Below, piece by piece: positions 9,028-16,161 of a DNA stretch of 64,000 nt. This DNA is from Pseudactinotalea terrae (GTDB lineage Bacteria > Actinomycetota > Actinomycetes > Actinomycetales > Beutenbergiaceae): positions 930,001-994,000 of the forward strand of contig NZ_WNXZ01000001.1 of assembly GCF_009733845.1 (NCBI RefSeq). Reading direction: 5' to 3'. Within the stretch, counting starts at the first letter, position 1. Each line of letters begins with the position of its first letter. Below the pieces are notes generated by a model. It made no database searches, had not been told where the DNA came from, and was given only the letters and a program-made list of their open reading frames with translations. A program made the translations under genes and the position numbers.

Positions 9028-9946
9028 TCTCGGTCCCCGGGTCGTCCCCGCTGGGCTTGATCTTGAGCACGGCGGGACGCCCCGGGTCCGCGTTCGCGAA
9101 GACGGTGGGGCGCACCTGCACGAAACCGGCCGGCAGCAGCGCGTCGGCCTCCAGGTCCGGATCGGCGGCTCGCGCCCGTAGCTCGATCACGTCCAGGCGA
9201 GGCTCGGCGCCGCGCCGCTTCTCCCGGACCCGGCTCAGCACGCCCTCCCCGGAACGCTCGATCCTGCTGATCAGGCGCTCGACCGCGCTGTCCCGACCGG
9301 TCGACGCCCCGGTCCGCTCCCCCGGCTCCGCCCAGTGCCCTGCCGCGAGATTCTCGGCGAACGGCACGATGCGGGCCCGCCACATCAGCTCGACGACCGA
9401 GCGGAGCTGATCCTCGGTCCCCTCGTTGTCGAGCCACACGTCGGCCGCGCGGCGCCTGGCCTCGTCGTCGGCCTGCGCAGCGATCCGCGCTGTTGCCTGC
9501 TCCCGAGACAGCCCCCGGAGCACCGCACGCTCGATCCTGACCGAGACCGAGGCGCCGACGACGACCACCAGGTGGTACTGCGCCGCCATGCCGTTCTCGA
9601 CGATCAGCGGCACGTCGTTGATGACGACGACATCCTCCGGGAGCTGCGAGATCCGTGCCCGCGTCTCCTCCCGCACGAGCGGGTGCACGATCCCGTTGAG
9701 GGTCCTCAGCGCATCGGTGTCGGAGAAGACCCGCTGCGCCAGTCGCTGCCGGTCCAAGGACCCGTCGGGGCGCAGCACGCCGCGCCCGAACGCGTTCTTG
9801 ACGGCGTCGAGACCCGGGGTGCCCTGCTCGACGACGTCCCGAGCGATCCGGTCCGCGTCGATGAGCACCCCACCCAGCTCGGAGAGGATTGCGGCAACGG
9901 TCGACTTCCCGGAGGCGATCCCGCCCGTCAGACCGACGTGCAGCAT
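9002..9946 (-). CDS. coaE: Dephospho-CoA kinase with GrpB-like C-terminal remnant
   Basis: A 314-residue enzyme for the last step of coenzyme A synthesis. The kinase domain fills residues 1-200: P-loop GLTGGIASGKST (residues 5-16), DADRIARDVVEQGTPG (near 34-49) and NDVPLIVENGM (near 109-119). The roughly 110 residues beyond the kinase are not needed in most bacteria. Near the end, ANADPGRPAVLKIK resembles the ADPGRP segment of the GrpB/UPF0157 domain fused to mycobacterial CoaE, so this looks like a shortened version of that fusion. TAGAGT lies 6 nt before the ATG. Confidence 0.95.
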   Translation of the reverse strand: MLHVGLTGGIASGKSTVAAILSELGGVLIDADRIARDVVEQGTPGLDAVKNAFGRGVLRPDGSLDRQRLAQRVFSDTDALRTLNGIVHPLVREETRARISQLPEDVVVINDVPLIVENGMAAQYHLVVVVGASVSVRIERAVLRGLSREQATARIAAQADDEARRRAADVWLDNEGTEDQLRSVVELMWRARIVPFAENLAAGHWAEPGERTGASTGRDSAVERLISRIERSGEGVLSRVREKRRGAEPRLDVIELRARAADPDLEADALLPAGFVQVRPTVFANADPGRPAVLKIKPSGDDPGTEIRRATRSA

Positions 9947-9952
9947 GGCGTC

Positions 9953-9958
9953 ACTCTA
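9953..9958 (-). promoter_or_regulatory. -10 element of leaderless coaE promoter
   Basis: TAGAGT on the minus strand, 6 nt before the coaE ATG. Confidence 0.5.
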
Positions 9959-9985
9959 GGCGCTCGCAGCCCGGCGCCCTGCCTC

Positions 9986-11656
9986 TCACTGCTCGACAGC
10001 GTCGAGAACCGCCCGTGCCGCCTCGCGAGCAGCCCCCGGATCTGTGGTGGCCAGCGCCGCGCGGGCCGCCTCCTGGCATGCCGCCAGGCTGACGCCGCTC
10101 AGGCGCGCTCCCACGGCTGGCAGCGCCGCCGCTGCTGCCGACAACGACGTCACGCCGAGCCCCACGAGCACGGCAGCCAGGGTGGGGTCCGCGGCGGCCT
10201 CGCCGCACACACCCACTGGCTTCCCCGCGCGCTCTCCCGCCTGCGCGGTGATGCCCACGAGCTGGAGCACGGCCGGCTGCCACGGGTCGCTCAGCGCGGC
10301 CAACGAGGGCGAGAGCCGGTCCGCGGCCATCGTGTACTGGGTGAGGTCGTTGGTCCCGATCGAGACGAAGTCGACGACGGCGAGCAGCGACTCGGCCAGC
10401 AGCGCGGCGGCGGGGACCTCGATCATGATGCCCGGCACCATGCCGCGGCTGCGGACCCGCTCGGCGAAGAACTCGGCCTCGGCGAGAGTCGCGACCATCG
10501 GAGCCATCACCCAGACGCTGTCGCGGGACTGCGCAGCGGCAGCGATCGCGTCGAGCTGCCGGTCGAGGATGCCCGGGTCGTCGAGCGCGATGCGCAGTCC
10601 GCGGATGCCGAGTGCCGGGTTCGCCTCGTCGGGAAGGCCCGCGTACACGATCGGCTTGTCGGAGCCGGCATCGAGCGTGCGCACCACGATCTTGGAGTCG
10701 GGGAACGCCTCCATGACGCCGCGGTAGATCGCGGTCTGCTGCTCGACACTGGGCTCCGCGGACGCCGACAGGAAGCAGAGCTCGGTACGGAACAACCCGA
10801 TGCCCTGCGCGACACCGTTCGCAGCCTCGCGAGCGGCCGCGCCGTCGGCGACGTTGGCGAGGAGCTCGACCTCGTGACCGTCGGAGGTGTGCCCGGTCCC
10901 CCGCCAGGTGGCCGCCTCGCGCGCTCGGTCGCCGGCGGCACTGACCTGCTGCTGCGCCTCGGCCTCGTCAGGCTCGGCGACGACCGTGCCGGTCTCGCCG
11001 TCGACCAGGACAAGGGTTCCCGCCGGGATCTCCTCGATCCCCGAGACAGCCACGACGCTCGGGATGCCGAGCTGCCGGGCGATGATCGCGGTGTGGCTGG
11101 TGGGGCCACCGAGACGCGTCGCGAGGGCGACCACGAGCTGGGGATCGAGCAGTGCCGCGTCGGCGGGCGCGAGGTCGTCCGCGAGCAGCACCGAGGGAAC
11201 CTCGGGGGCGGGAACACCGGGCTCGGGGAGACCGAGCAGCTCGGCTACGACACGGTCGCGGATGTCCTCGAGGTCGGTGACGCGCTCGGCCATGAGGCCA
11301 CCGGCGGCGGCGAACATCGTGGTGAACTGCTCGGTCGCCGCGACGACCGCCTGCACGGCGGGGGTGCCGGAACCGATCGCCTTCTCGACGGCGGCTGCCA
11401 GGCTCGGGTCGTTGGCCATCACGGCGGTGGTGGTGAGTACCTCGGCCGCCTGTCCGCTCGCACGCGCAGCACGCTCCTCCAGGCCCGACGCCACGGCAGC
11501 CACAGCGCCGCGGAATCGCTCGCGCTCGCCGTCACGGCCACCCTCGGGGACCTCCGCGGCGATCGCGGAGACCGTGGGGCGCGGCGCCGGCCGAACCGCC
11601 GGTCCGTACCCGATGCCGGGTACCACCGGGGTTCCGTGAAGTGTCGTGCTCGTCAT
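9986..11656 (-). CDS. ptsI: Phosphotransferase system enzyme I
   Basis: A 556-residue PEP-protein phosphotransferase that passes phosphate from PEP to HPr. The N-terminal domain carries the phosphorylated histidine in GGPTSHTAIIARQLGIP (His near residue 188). The TIM-barrel half has the PEP-binding GLFRTELCFL (near 290), DAGSDKPIVY (near 330) and the cysteine motif PVGVCGEAAAD (near 480). The length is close to the usual 570. A ribosome site (GGAAGG) precedes the ATG. No HPr or EII gene is in the window, so it stands alone here. Confidence 0.96.
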   Translation of the reverse strand: MTSTTLHGTPVVPGIGYGPAVRPAPRPTVSAIAAEVPEGGRDGERERFRGAVAAVASGLEERAARASGQAAEVLTTTAVMANDPSLAAAVEKAIGSGTPAVQAVVAATEQFTTMFAAAGGLMAERVTDLEDIRDRVVAELLGLPEPGVPAPEVPSVLLADDLAPADAALLDPQLVVALATRLGGPTSHTAIIARQLGIPSVVAVSGIEEIPAGTLVLVDGETGTVVAEPDEAEAQQQVSAAGDRAREAATWRGTGHTSDGHEVELLANVADGAAAREAANGVAQGIGLFRTELCFLSASAEPSVEQQTAIYRGVMEAFPDSKIVVRTLDAGSDKPIVYAGLPDEANPALGIRGLRIALDDPGILDRQLDAIAAAAQSRDSVWVMAPMVATLAEAEFFAERVRSRGMVPGIMIEVPAAALLAESLLAVVDFVSIGTNDLTQYTMAADRLSPSLAALSDPWQPAVLQLVGITAQAGERAGKPVGVCGEAAADPTLAAVLVGLGVTSLSAAAAALPAVGARLSGVSLAACQEAARAALATTDPGAAREAARAVLDAVEQ

Positions 11657-11777
11657 GTGCAGCTGCCCTTCCGCCCTCCGAACGATCGACCCAATCTATG
11701 GAGCAGGGCCGGACCGAACGGCCGCTTCCGGCGCCTGGGGCCTGTGATACCCCGCACATCGACGCTCCCGGTCTCGC

Positions 11778-12386
11778 TCAGTCGCTGCTCCCGGTCGCCA
11801 CGGCGAGATCGGCCTCGCGGTCGAGCGCATCCTCGATCACGGTGCGGACGGCGGCCACGCTGTCCTCGAGCCGGTCGAGCGGTACGTGCACGAAGCCGGC
11901 ACGCCGGCCGGGGCGCAGGTTCGCCCACGTCGCAGCCCGGTAGAACACCGCGTTGCACACGAACGTCCCGGCCGTCATCGACAGCTCGACGTCGTGTCCC
12001 TCGTCCGTCAGCCTGGCCGCTGACGCGCGCACCGGCAGGGTCGTCGACAGCGCCAGCGGGCCGCCGGCGATCACGGGTGCGTCGAACGGCCGCGCGCCGT
12101 CGTTGTCGGGGATCTCGGCCTCGCGGATGTTCACGGCGAGCCGTTCCAGGCTGGGGCGGTCACGCCGGGCGGCCAGGCCGACGCTGACGACCACCGCGGG
12201 CTCGACCTCCTGGAGCAGCTCGAGCAGCCGCAGTCCCGCCCTGTCGTAGGCGACGGGGAGCACCTCCCGGTGCAGCTGTTCCGGGCGCTCCCACTCCATG
12301 GCCACGCGCTCGGTCACCGCGATCGACGGGTTGTGCGTGGCGCCCGCGAACGGCTCGAACGCGGTCAGCAGGACGGAGCGGGGCAT
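11778..12386 (-). CDS. pcp: Pyroglutamyl-peptidase I
   Basis: A 202-residue cysteine peptidase (family C15) that removes N-terminal pyroglutamate. The N-terminus LLTAFEPFAGATHNPS is the family signature. The catalytic triad is visible as Glu in SLERLAVN (near residue 80), Cys in AGTFVCNAVFY (near 143) and His in GFVHVPLD (near 167). Some family motifs are loosened. TAGGAT lies 6 nt before the ATG, and the rpsA terminator separates this gene from rpsA. Confidence 0.93.
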   Translation of the reverse strand: MPRSVLLTAFEPFAGATHNPSIAVTERVAMEWERPEQLHREVLPVAYDRAGLRLLELLQEVEPAVVVSVGLAARRDRPSLERLAVNIREAEIPDNDGARPFDAPVIAGGPLALSTTLPVRASAARLTDEGHDVELSMTAGTFVCNAVFYRAATWANLRPGRRAGFVHVPLDRLEDSVAAVRTVIEDALDREADLAVATGSSD

Positions 12387-12392
12387 CAGGCG

Positions 12393-12398
12393 ATCCTA
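12393..12398 (-). promoter_or_regulatory. -10 element of leaderless pcp promoter
   Basis: TAGGAT on the minus strand, 6 nt before the pcp ATG. Confidence 0.5.
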
Positions 12399-12414
12399 GG
12401 GCGAGCATGACGAA

Positions 12415-12444
12415 GGCCCGCCATCCTCCACAGGATGGCGGGCC
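12415..12444 (-). terminator. Rho-independent-type terminator of rpsA
   Basis: A perfect 12-bp stem (GGCCCGCCATCC with GGATGGCGGGCC) around the 6-nt loop TCCACA, 36 bp past the rpsA stop. No long U-run follows, which is usual for actinobacterial terminators. Confidence 0.8.
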
Positions 12445-12479
12445 GCCGTCGAGCAGTCAGAGCCGCAAGGCTCTCAGGC

Positions 12480-13955
12480 TCAGTTGCCGGTCAGCTTCTC
12501 GCGAAGCGCGGCGAGCGCCTCGTCCGAGGCGAGCGTGCCGGCCGTCTCCGGCGCGGTCGAGCTGTAGGTCGCGGACTCCGCGGTGGAGCTGCTCGAGCTC
12601 GTGCTCGTGGAAGCCTCGTTGTCGGCCTCGGTGGCCTCGGCGACCTGCTTCTTGTGCGCCTCCCAGCGAGCGTGGGCGGTGGCGTACTGCGCCTCCCAGG
12701 CCTCGCGCTGGGTGTCGAAGCCCTCGAGCCACTCGTTGGTCTCCGGGTCGAAGCCCTCGGGGTACTTGTAGTTGCCGGCCTCGTCGTACTCCGCCGCCAT
12801 GCCGTACAGCGACGGGTCGAAGTCGTCGCTGGTGGGGTCGACACCCTCGTTGGCCTGCTTGAGGGACAGCGAGATCCGACGGCGCTCCAGGTCGATGTCG
12901 ATGACCTTGACGAACACCTCGTCGTCGACCTTCGCGACCTGCTCGGGCACCTCGACGTGGCGCTGGGCCAGCTCGGAGATGTGCACGAGACCCTCGATGC
13001 CGTCCTCGACGCGCACGAACGCACCGAACGGGACGAGCTTGGTGACCTTGCCCGGCACGACCTGCCCGATGGCGTGGGTGCGGGCGAAGGCCTGCCACGG
13101 GTCCTCCTGCGTCGCCTTCAGCGACAGCGAGACGCGCTCGCGGTCGAAGTCGACATCGAGAACCTCGACCGTGACCTCCTGGCCGACCTCGACAACCTCG
13201 TTCGGGTGGTCGATGTGCTTCCAGGACAGCTCGGAGACGTGCACGAGGCCGTCGACGCCGCCGAGGTCCACGAACGCACCGAAGTTGACGATCGAGGACA
13301 CGACACCGCTGCGGACCTGGCCCTTGGCGAGGGTCTGCAGGAAGGTGGAGCGGACCTCGGACTGGGTCTGCTCGAGCCACGCACGGCGCGAGAGAACGAC
13401 GTTGTTGCGGTTCTTGTCGAGCTCGATGATCTTGGCCTCGATCTGCTGCCCGATGTAGGGCTGCAGGTCGCGGACGCGGCGCATCTCGACCAGCGACGCG
13501 GGCAGGAAGCCGCGCAGGCCGATGTCGAGGATCAGGCCGCCCTTGACGACCTCGATGACGGTGCCGGTGACGACACCGTCCTCTTCCTTGATCTTCTCGA
13601 TCGTGCCCCAGGCGCGCTCGTACTGGGCGCGCTTCTTGGACAGCAGCAGCCGACCCTCCTTGTCCTCCTTCTGGAGAACGAGGGCCTCGACGTGCTCGCC
13701 GACCGCGACGACCTCGGTGGGGTCGACATCGTGCTTGATGGAGAGCTCGCGGGAGAGGATGACGCCTTCGGTCTTGTAGCCGATGTCGAGGAGGACCTCG
13801 TCACGGTCGACCTTGACGATGGTGCCTTCGACGATGTCACCGTCGTTGAAGTACTTGATGGTCGCGTCGACGGCTGCGAGGAAGTCTTCTTCCGAGCCGA
13901 TGTCGTTGACGGCGACCTGCGGTGCGGCGGTGCTCGAAGGGGCGGTGATAGTCAA
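12480..13955 (-). CDS. rpsA: 30S ribosomal protein S1
   Basis: A 491-residue mRNA-binding ribosomal protein. Four S1 RNA-binding repeats are visible, starting near residues 33 (GDIVEGTIVKVDRDEVLLDIG), 120, 205 (VVSSIVNFGAFVDLGGVDGLVHVSEL) and 290 (VPGKVTKLVPFGAFVRVEDGIEGLVHISEL), followed by an acidic Ser/Thr-rich tail. The likely start is TTG at 13955: it has GGAG 8 nt upstream and gives LTITAPSSTAAPQVAVNDIG, which lines up with mycobacterial S1 (PQVAVNDIG). The upstream in-frame stretch has no S1 similarity. The promoter lies about 160 bp upstream. Confidence 0.97.
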   Translation of the reverse strand: MTITAPSSTAAPQVAVNDIGSEEDFLAAVDATIKYFNDGDIVEGTIVKVDRDEVLLDIGYKTEGVILSRELSIKHDVDPTEVVAVGEHVEALVLQKEDKEGRLLLSKKRAQYERAWGTIEKIKEEDGVVTGTVIEVVKGGLILDIGLRGFLPASLVEMRRVRDLQPYIGQQIEAKIIELDKNRNNVVLSRRAWLEQTQSEVRSTFLQTLAKGQVRSGVVSSIVNFGAFVDLGGVDGLVHVSELSWKHIDHPNEVVEVGQEVTVEVLDVDFDRERVSLSLKATQEDPWQAFARTHAIGQVVPGKVTKLVPFGAFVRVEDGIEGLVHISELAQRHVEVPEQVAKVDDEVFVKVIDIDLERRRISLSLKQANEGVDPTSDDFDPSLYGMAAEYDEAGNYKYPEGFDPETNEWLEGFDTQREAWEAQYATAHARWEAHKKQVAEATEADNEASTSTSSSSSTAESATYSSTAPETAGTLASDEALAALREKLTGN

Positions 13956-14114
13956 GAGATGAACTCCGTTGCGGACAGGGATAGTTGGGACACGCTGACT
14001 GGCTCGCACCGACGGCTGCCGGGCGGGGCCGAGGTGCTCCGCGCCCCCGTCGCTCAACCGCACCCACGGTCACGTGGGGACGACGCACGGGCGCACATGA
14101 CGCACCAACAGAAA

Positions 14115-14143
14115 ATCTTAGCATTCGGGACCGCGGTGGCGAA
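14115..14143 (-). promoter_or_regulatory. Probable rpsA promoter
   Basis: On the minus strand, TTCGCC (14143-14138) and TAAGAT (14120-14115) are spaced by 17 nt, a plausible SigA promoter with a good -10 and a weak -35. A CCGCGGT/ACCGCGG inverted repeat (14131-14149) overlaps the -35. The predicted leader to the TTG start is about 155 nt. Confidence 0.45.
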
Positions 14144-14173
14144 CCGCGGGCGGCGCGTCCACCAGACCGTGCG

Positions 14174-14461
14174 CTACGCGCGAGAGCGCGCGACCGCACC
14201 CCAGATCGCCAGCACGGCGCCCTTGATCAGGAAGAACGCGCCGATCAGGAACAGAGCGATCGCTCCGAACGCGGCGTTGCCCGTCAGCCCCTGGCTGCCC
14301 ATGTACACCATGACCCCGATCCCGGCGACGGCCAGCAGCAGGCCGATCCCGATCGTCTTCAGACCTCGGACCAGCCGGTCCCGACCGCTCTCCTGAGCGG
14401 CAGCGGCAGGTGCAACGGTGGGCTGAGGCTGGTCGGCGGGGACGTGGGGTGTCTCGGTCAC
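14174..14461 (-). CDS. Small two-helix membrane protein, unknown function
   Basis: A 95-residue protein with a Pro/Ala-rich N-terminus (residues 1-30) followed by two hydrophobic helices (near residues 36-55 and 63-88, the second reading FGAIALFLIGAFFLIKGAVLAIWG). The start is GTG at 14461, overlapping the upstream hydrolase stop by 4 bp. I do not recognise the family. Its tight coupling to the hydrolase suggests co-expression, but no function can be given. Confidence 0.75.
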   Translation of the reverse strand: MTETPHVPADQPQPTVAPAAAAQESGRDRLVRGLKTIGIGLLLAVAGIGVMVYMGSQGLTGNAAFGAIALFLIGAFFLIKGAVLAIWGAVARSRA

Positions 14462-15249
14462 GGCGAGACGCTAGCAGCCAGGAACGAGCGCAGCGTCGCC
14501 AGGAATGCCTCGGGCTGCTCGGAGTGCACCCAGTGACCGGCCCCTTTGACGCTGACCCTCACGGCTCGCGGGAACAGGGCGCGCATGGCTGCGGTGTCGT
14601 CTTGGCTCGTGTAGTCGGATCGCTCCCCCACGACCCACATGACGGGTCTGTCGAAGGTCGCACCGCTCGGCCGGGGGAAGCCTCCGACGACGTCCAGCGA
14701 GCGGCGGAGCAGGGTCAGGTTCGCACGCCACCGCCAGCCCTCGTCGGTGCGGTGCAGGTTCTGCAGCAGGAACCCGCGCACGGTCGGGTTCGGGATCAGA
14801 TCCTGCAGCTGCGCGTCGGCGTCGGCGCGATCCACGAGTGCCTCGAGGTCGAGCGTCGCGAGCGATCCGAGGAGCTGCTCGAACTCCGACACGTCGCGGC
14901 TGGGACCCGGCGCGATGTCGACGACGACGAGCCGGTCCACCAGATCCCGGTGCCGCAGCGCGACCAACATGGCGACCTTGCCGCCCAGCGAGTGCCCGAC
15001 CAGGTGAACGGCCCCGGTCCCCTCGGCGCGGACGGCCTCGGCGACGGCGTCCGCCATCGCGACGAGGTCGACGGTCTCGGTCCAGGTGGAGCGGCCATGG
15101 TTCGGCAGGTCGACCAACAGGCTCCGCAGATCTGGCTGCAGCCCCTTGGCGATCGTCATGAAGTTGCGGCCCTGACCGAACAGCCCGTGCAGGAAGACGA
15201 CGGTCGGGACGCCGTCGACCTCATCACCGATGGAGAGGGTGTGCAGCAC
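14458..15249 (-). CDS. Alpha/beta-fold hydrolase (YbfF-like esterase)
   Basis: A 263-residue hydrolase. Motifs in order are the oxyanion HGLFGQGRNF (near residues 20-30), LLVDLPNHGRS (near 45-55), the nucleophile elbow GHSLGGKVAM (Ser near 90), an acid in the region VVGERSDY, and the catalytic His in GAGHWVHSEQPEAF (near 237). The pattern matches the YbfF esterase group. The start is GTG at 15249, with TAGCGT 6 nt upstream, so it is probably leaderless. It overlaps the small membrane protein gene by 4 bp. The substrate is unknown. Confidence 0.88.
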   Translation of the reverse strand: MLHTLSIGDEVDGVPTVVFLHGLFGQGRNFMTIAKGLQPDLRSLLVDLPNHGRSTWTETVDLVAMADAVAEAVRAEGTGAVHLVGHSLGGKVAMLVALRHRDLVDRLVVVDIAPGPSRDVSEFEQLLGSLATLDLEALVDRADADAQLQDLIPNPTVRGFLLQNLHRTDEGWRWRANLTLLRRSLDVVGGFPRPSGATFDRPVMWVVGERSDYTSQDDTAAMRALFPRAVRVSVKGAGHWVHSEQPEAFLATLRSFLAASVSP

Positions 15250-15255
15250 GCCCCT

Positions 15256-15261
15256 ACGCTA
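15256..15261 (-). promoter_or_regulatory. -10 element of leaderless hydrolase promoter
   Basis: TAGCGT on the minus strand, 6 nt before the GTG. The same bases read TACGCT on the plus strand (15255-15260), a possible -10 for the divergent methyltransferase. Confidence 0.5.
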
Positions 15262-15327
15262 CCGACCCGCGCGCTTCTGGTGGAGTGGAGCGACATCCGC
15301 CACGCGTTCGTGGAATGCTCGGGTGCT

Positions 15328-16149
15328 GTGAGCGCTGACCATCCTCAGCTCGCCCGCGCCGGCTACGAGGTCGTCGACGGCGAGGCCGCGGCTCGGGCGA
15401 CCGCGCTGTGGTGGAGCGCGGAGGCGCCCGAGTACCTGGCTGAGCACGGCGAGTTCCTGGGCGACGTGGACTTCTGCTGGTGCCCCGAGGGACTGCGGGA
15501 GTCGGAGGCGCACCTTCTCGGCCCGCTCGAGACGCTGCGCGGCGAACGTGTGCTCGAGATCGGCGCCGGCGCGGCGCAGTGCTCGCGCTGGCTCCGCTCC
15601 CAGGGCGTGGACGCGGTCGCCACCGACGTGGCCGAGGGCATGGTCGCGGCTGCTGCCGAGCTGGACGCCCGGACCGGGGTGTCGGTCCCGATGACGGTCG
15701 CGGACGCACGCGCGCTGCCGTTTCCCGGCGGCTCCTTCGACGTCGCGTTCACGGCGTTCGGTGCGATCCCGTTCGTCCCGGATGCCGACGCCGTCCACGG
15801 TGAGGTCGCCCGCGTGCTCCGCCCGGGCGGGCGCTGGGTGTTCTCGGTGACCCACCCGCTGCGGTGGGCGTTCCCGGACGACCCGACGACGGCCGGGCTC
15901 ACCGCGGTGCGCTCCTACTTCGACCGTACCCCGTACGTCGAGGCGGACGAGGCCGGCGCACCCACCTACGCCGAGTTCCACCGCACCGTCGGCGACCACG
16001 TGCGGGAGCTCGTCGGCGCCGGGTTCATCGTCCGGGACCTGGTCGAGCCGGCGTGGCCCGAGGGCCATGACGGCGTCTGGGGCGGCTGGGGTCCGGAGCG
16101 CGGCCGACTGCTGCCCGGCACCCTGATCGTGTCGGCGGTGCTGGGCTGA
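15328..16149 (+). CDS. Class I SAM-dependent methyltransferase
   Basis: A 273-residue methyltransferase of the Methyltransf_11 type. SAM-binding motif I is VLEIGAGAAQCSRWL (near residues 77-91), the acidic residue after strand 2 is in VATDVAEGM (near 100), and motif IV-like PFPGGSFDVAFTAFGAIPFV (near 131-150) and VLRPGGRWVFSVTHPLRW follow. I chose GTG at 15328; another in-frame GTG lies at 15310 and the frame stays open further upstream without similarity. The substrate is unknown. It converges on polA with a 12-bp gap. Confidence 0.85.
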   Translation: MSADHPQLARAGYEVVDGEAAARATALWWSAEAPEYLAEHGEFLGDVDFCWCPEGLRESEAHLLGPLETLRGERVLEIGAGAAQCSRWLRSQGVDAVATDVAEGMVAAAAELDARTGVSVPMTVADARALPFPGGSFDVAFTAFGAIPFVPDADAVHGEVARVLRPGGRWVFSVTHPLRWAFPDDPTTAGLTAVRSYFDRTPYVEADEAGAPTYAEFHRTVGDHVRELVGAGFIVRDLVEPAWPEGHDGVWGGWGPERGRLLPGTLIVSAVLG

Positions 16150-16161
16150 CCAACCCTCGGC

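Noticed and set aside
9335-12187. Open frame of 950 codons antisense to coaE, ptsI and pcp
   Set aside because: Each opposite gene carries catalytic motifs. The antisense frame is low complexity.
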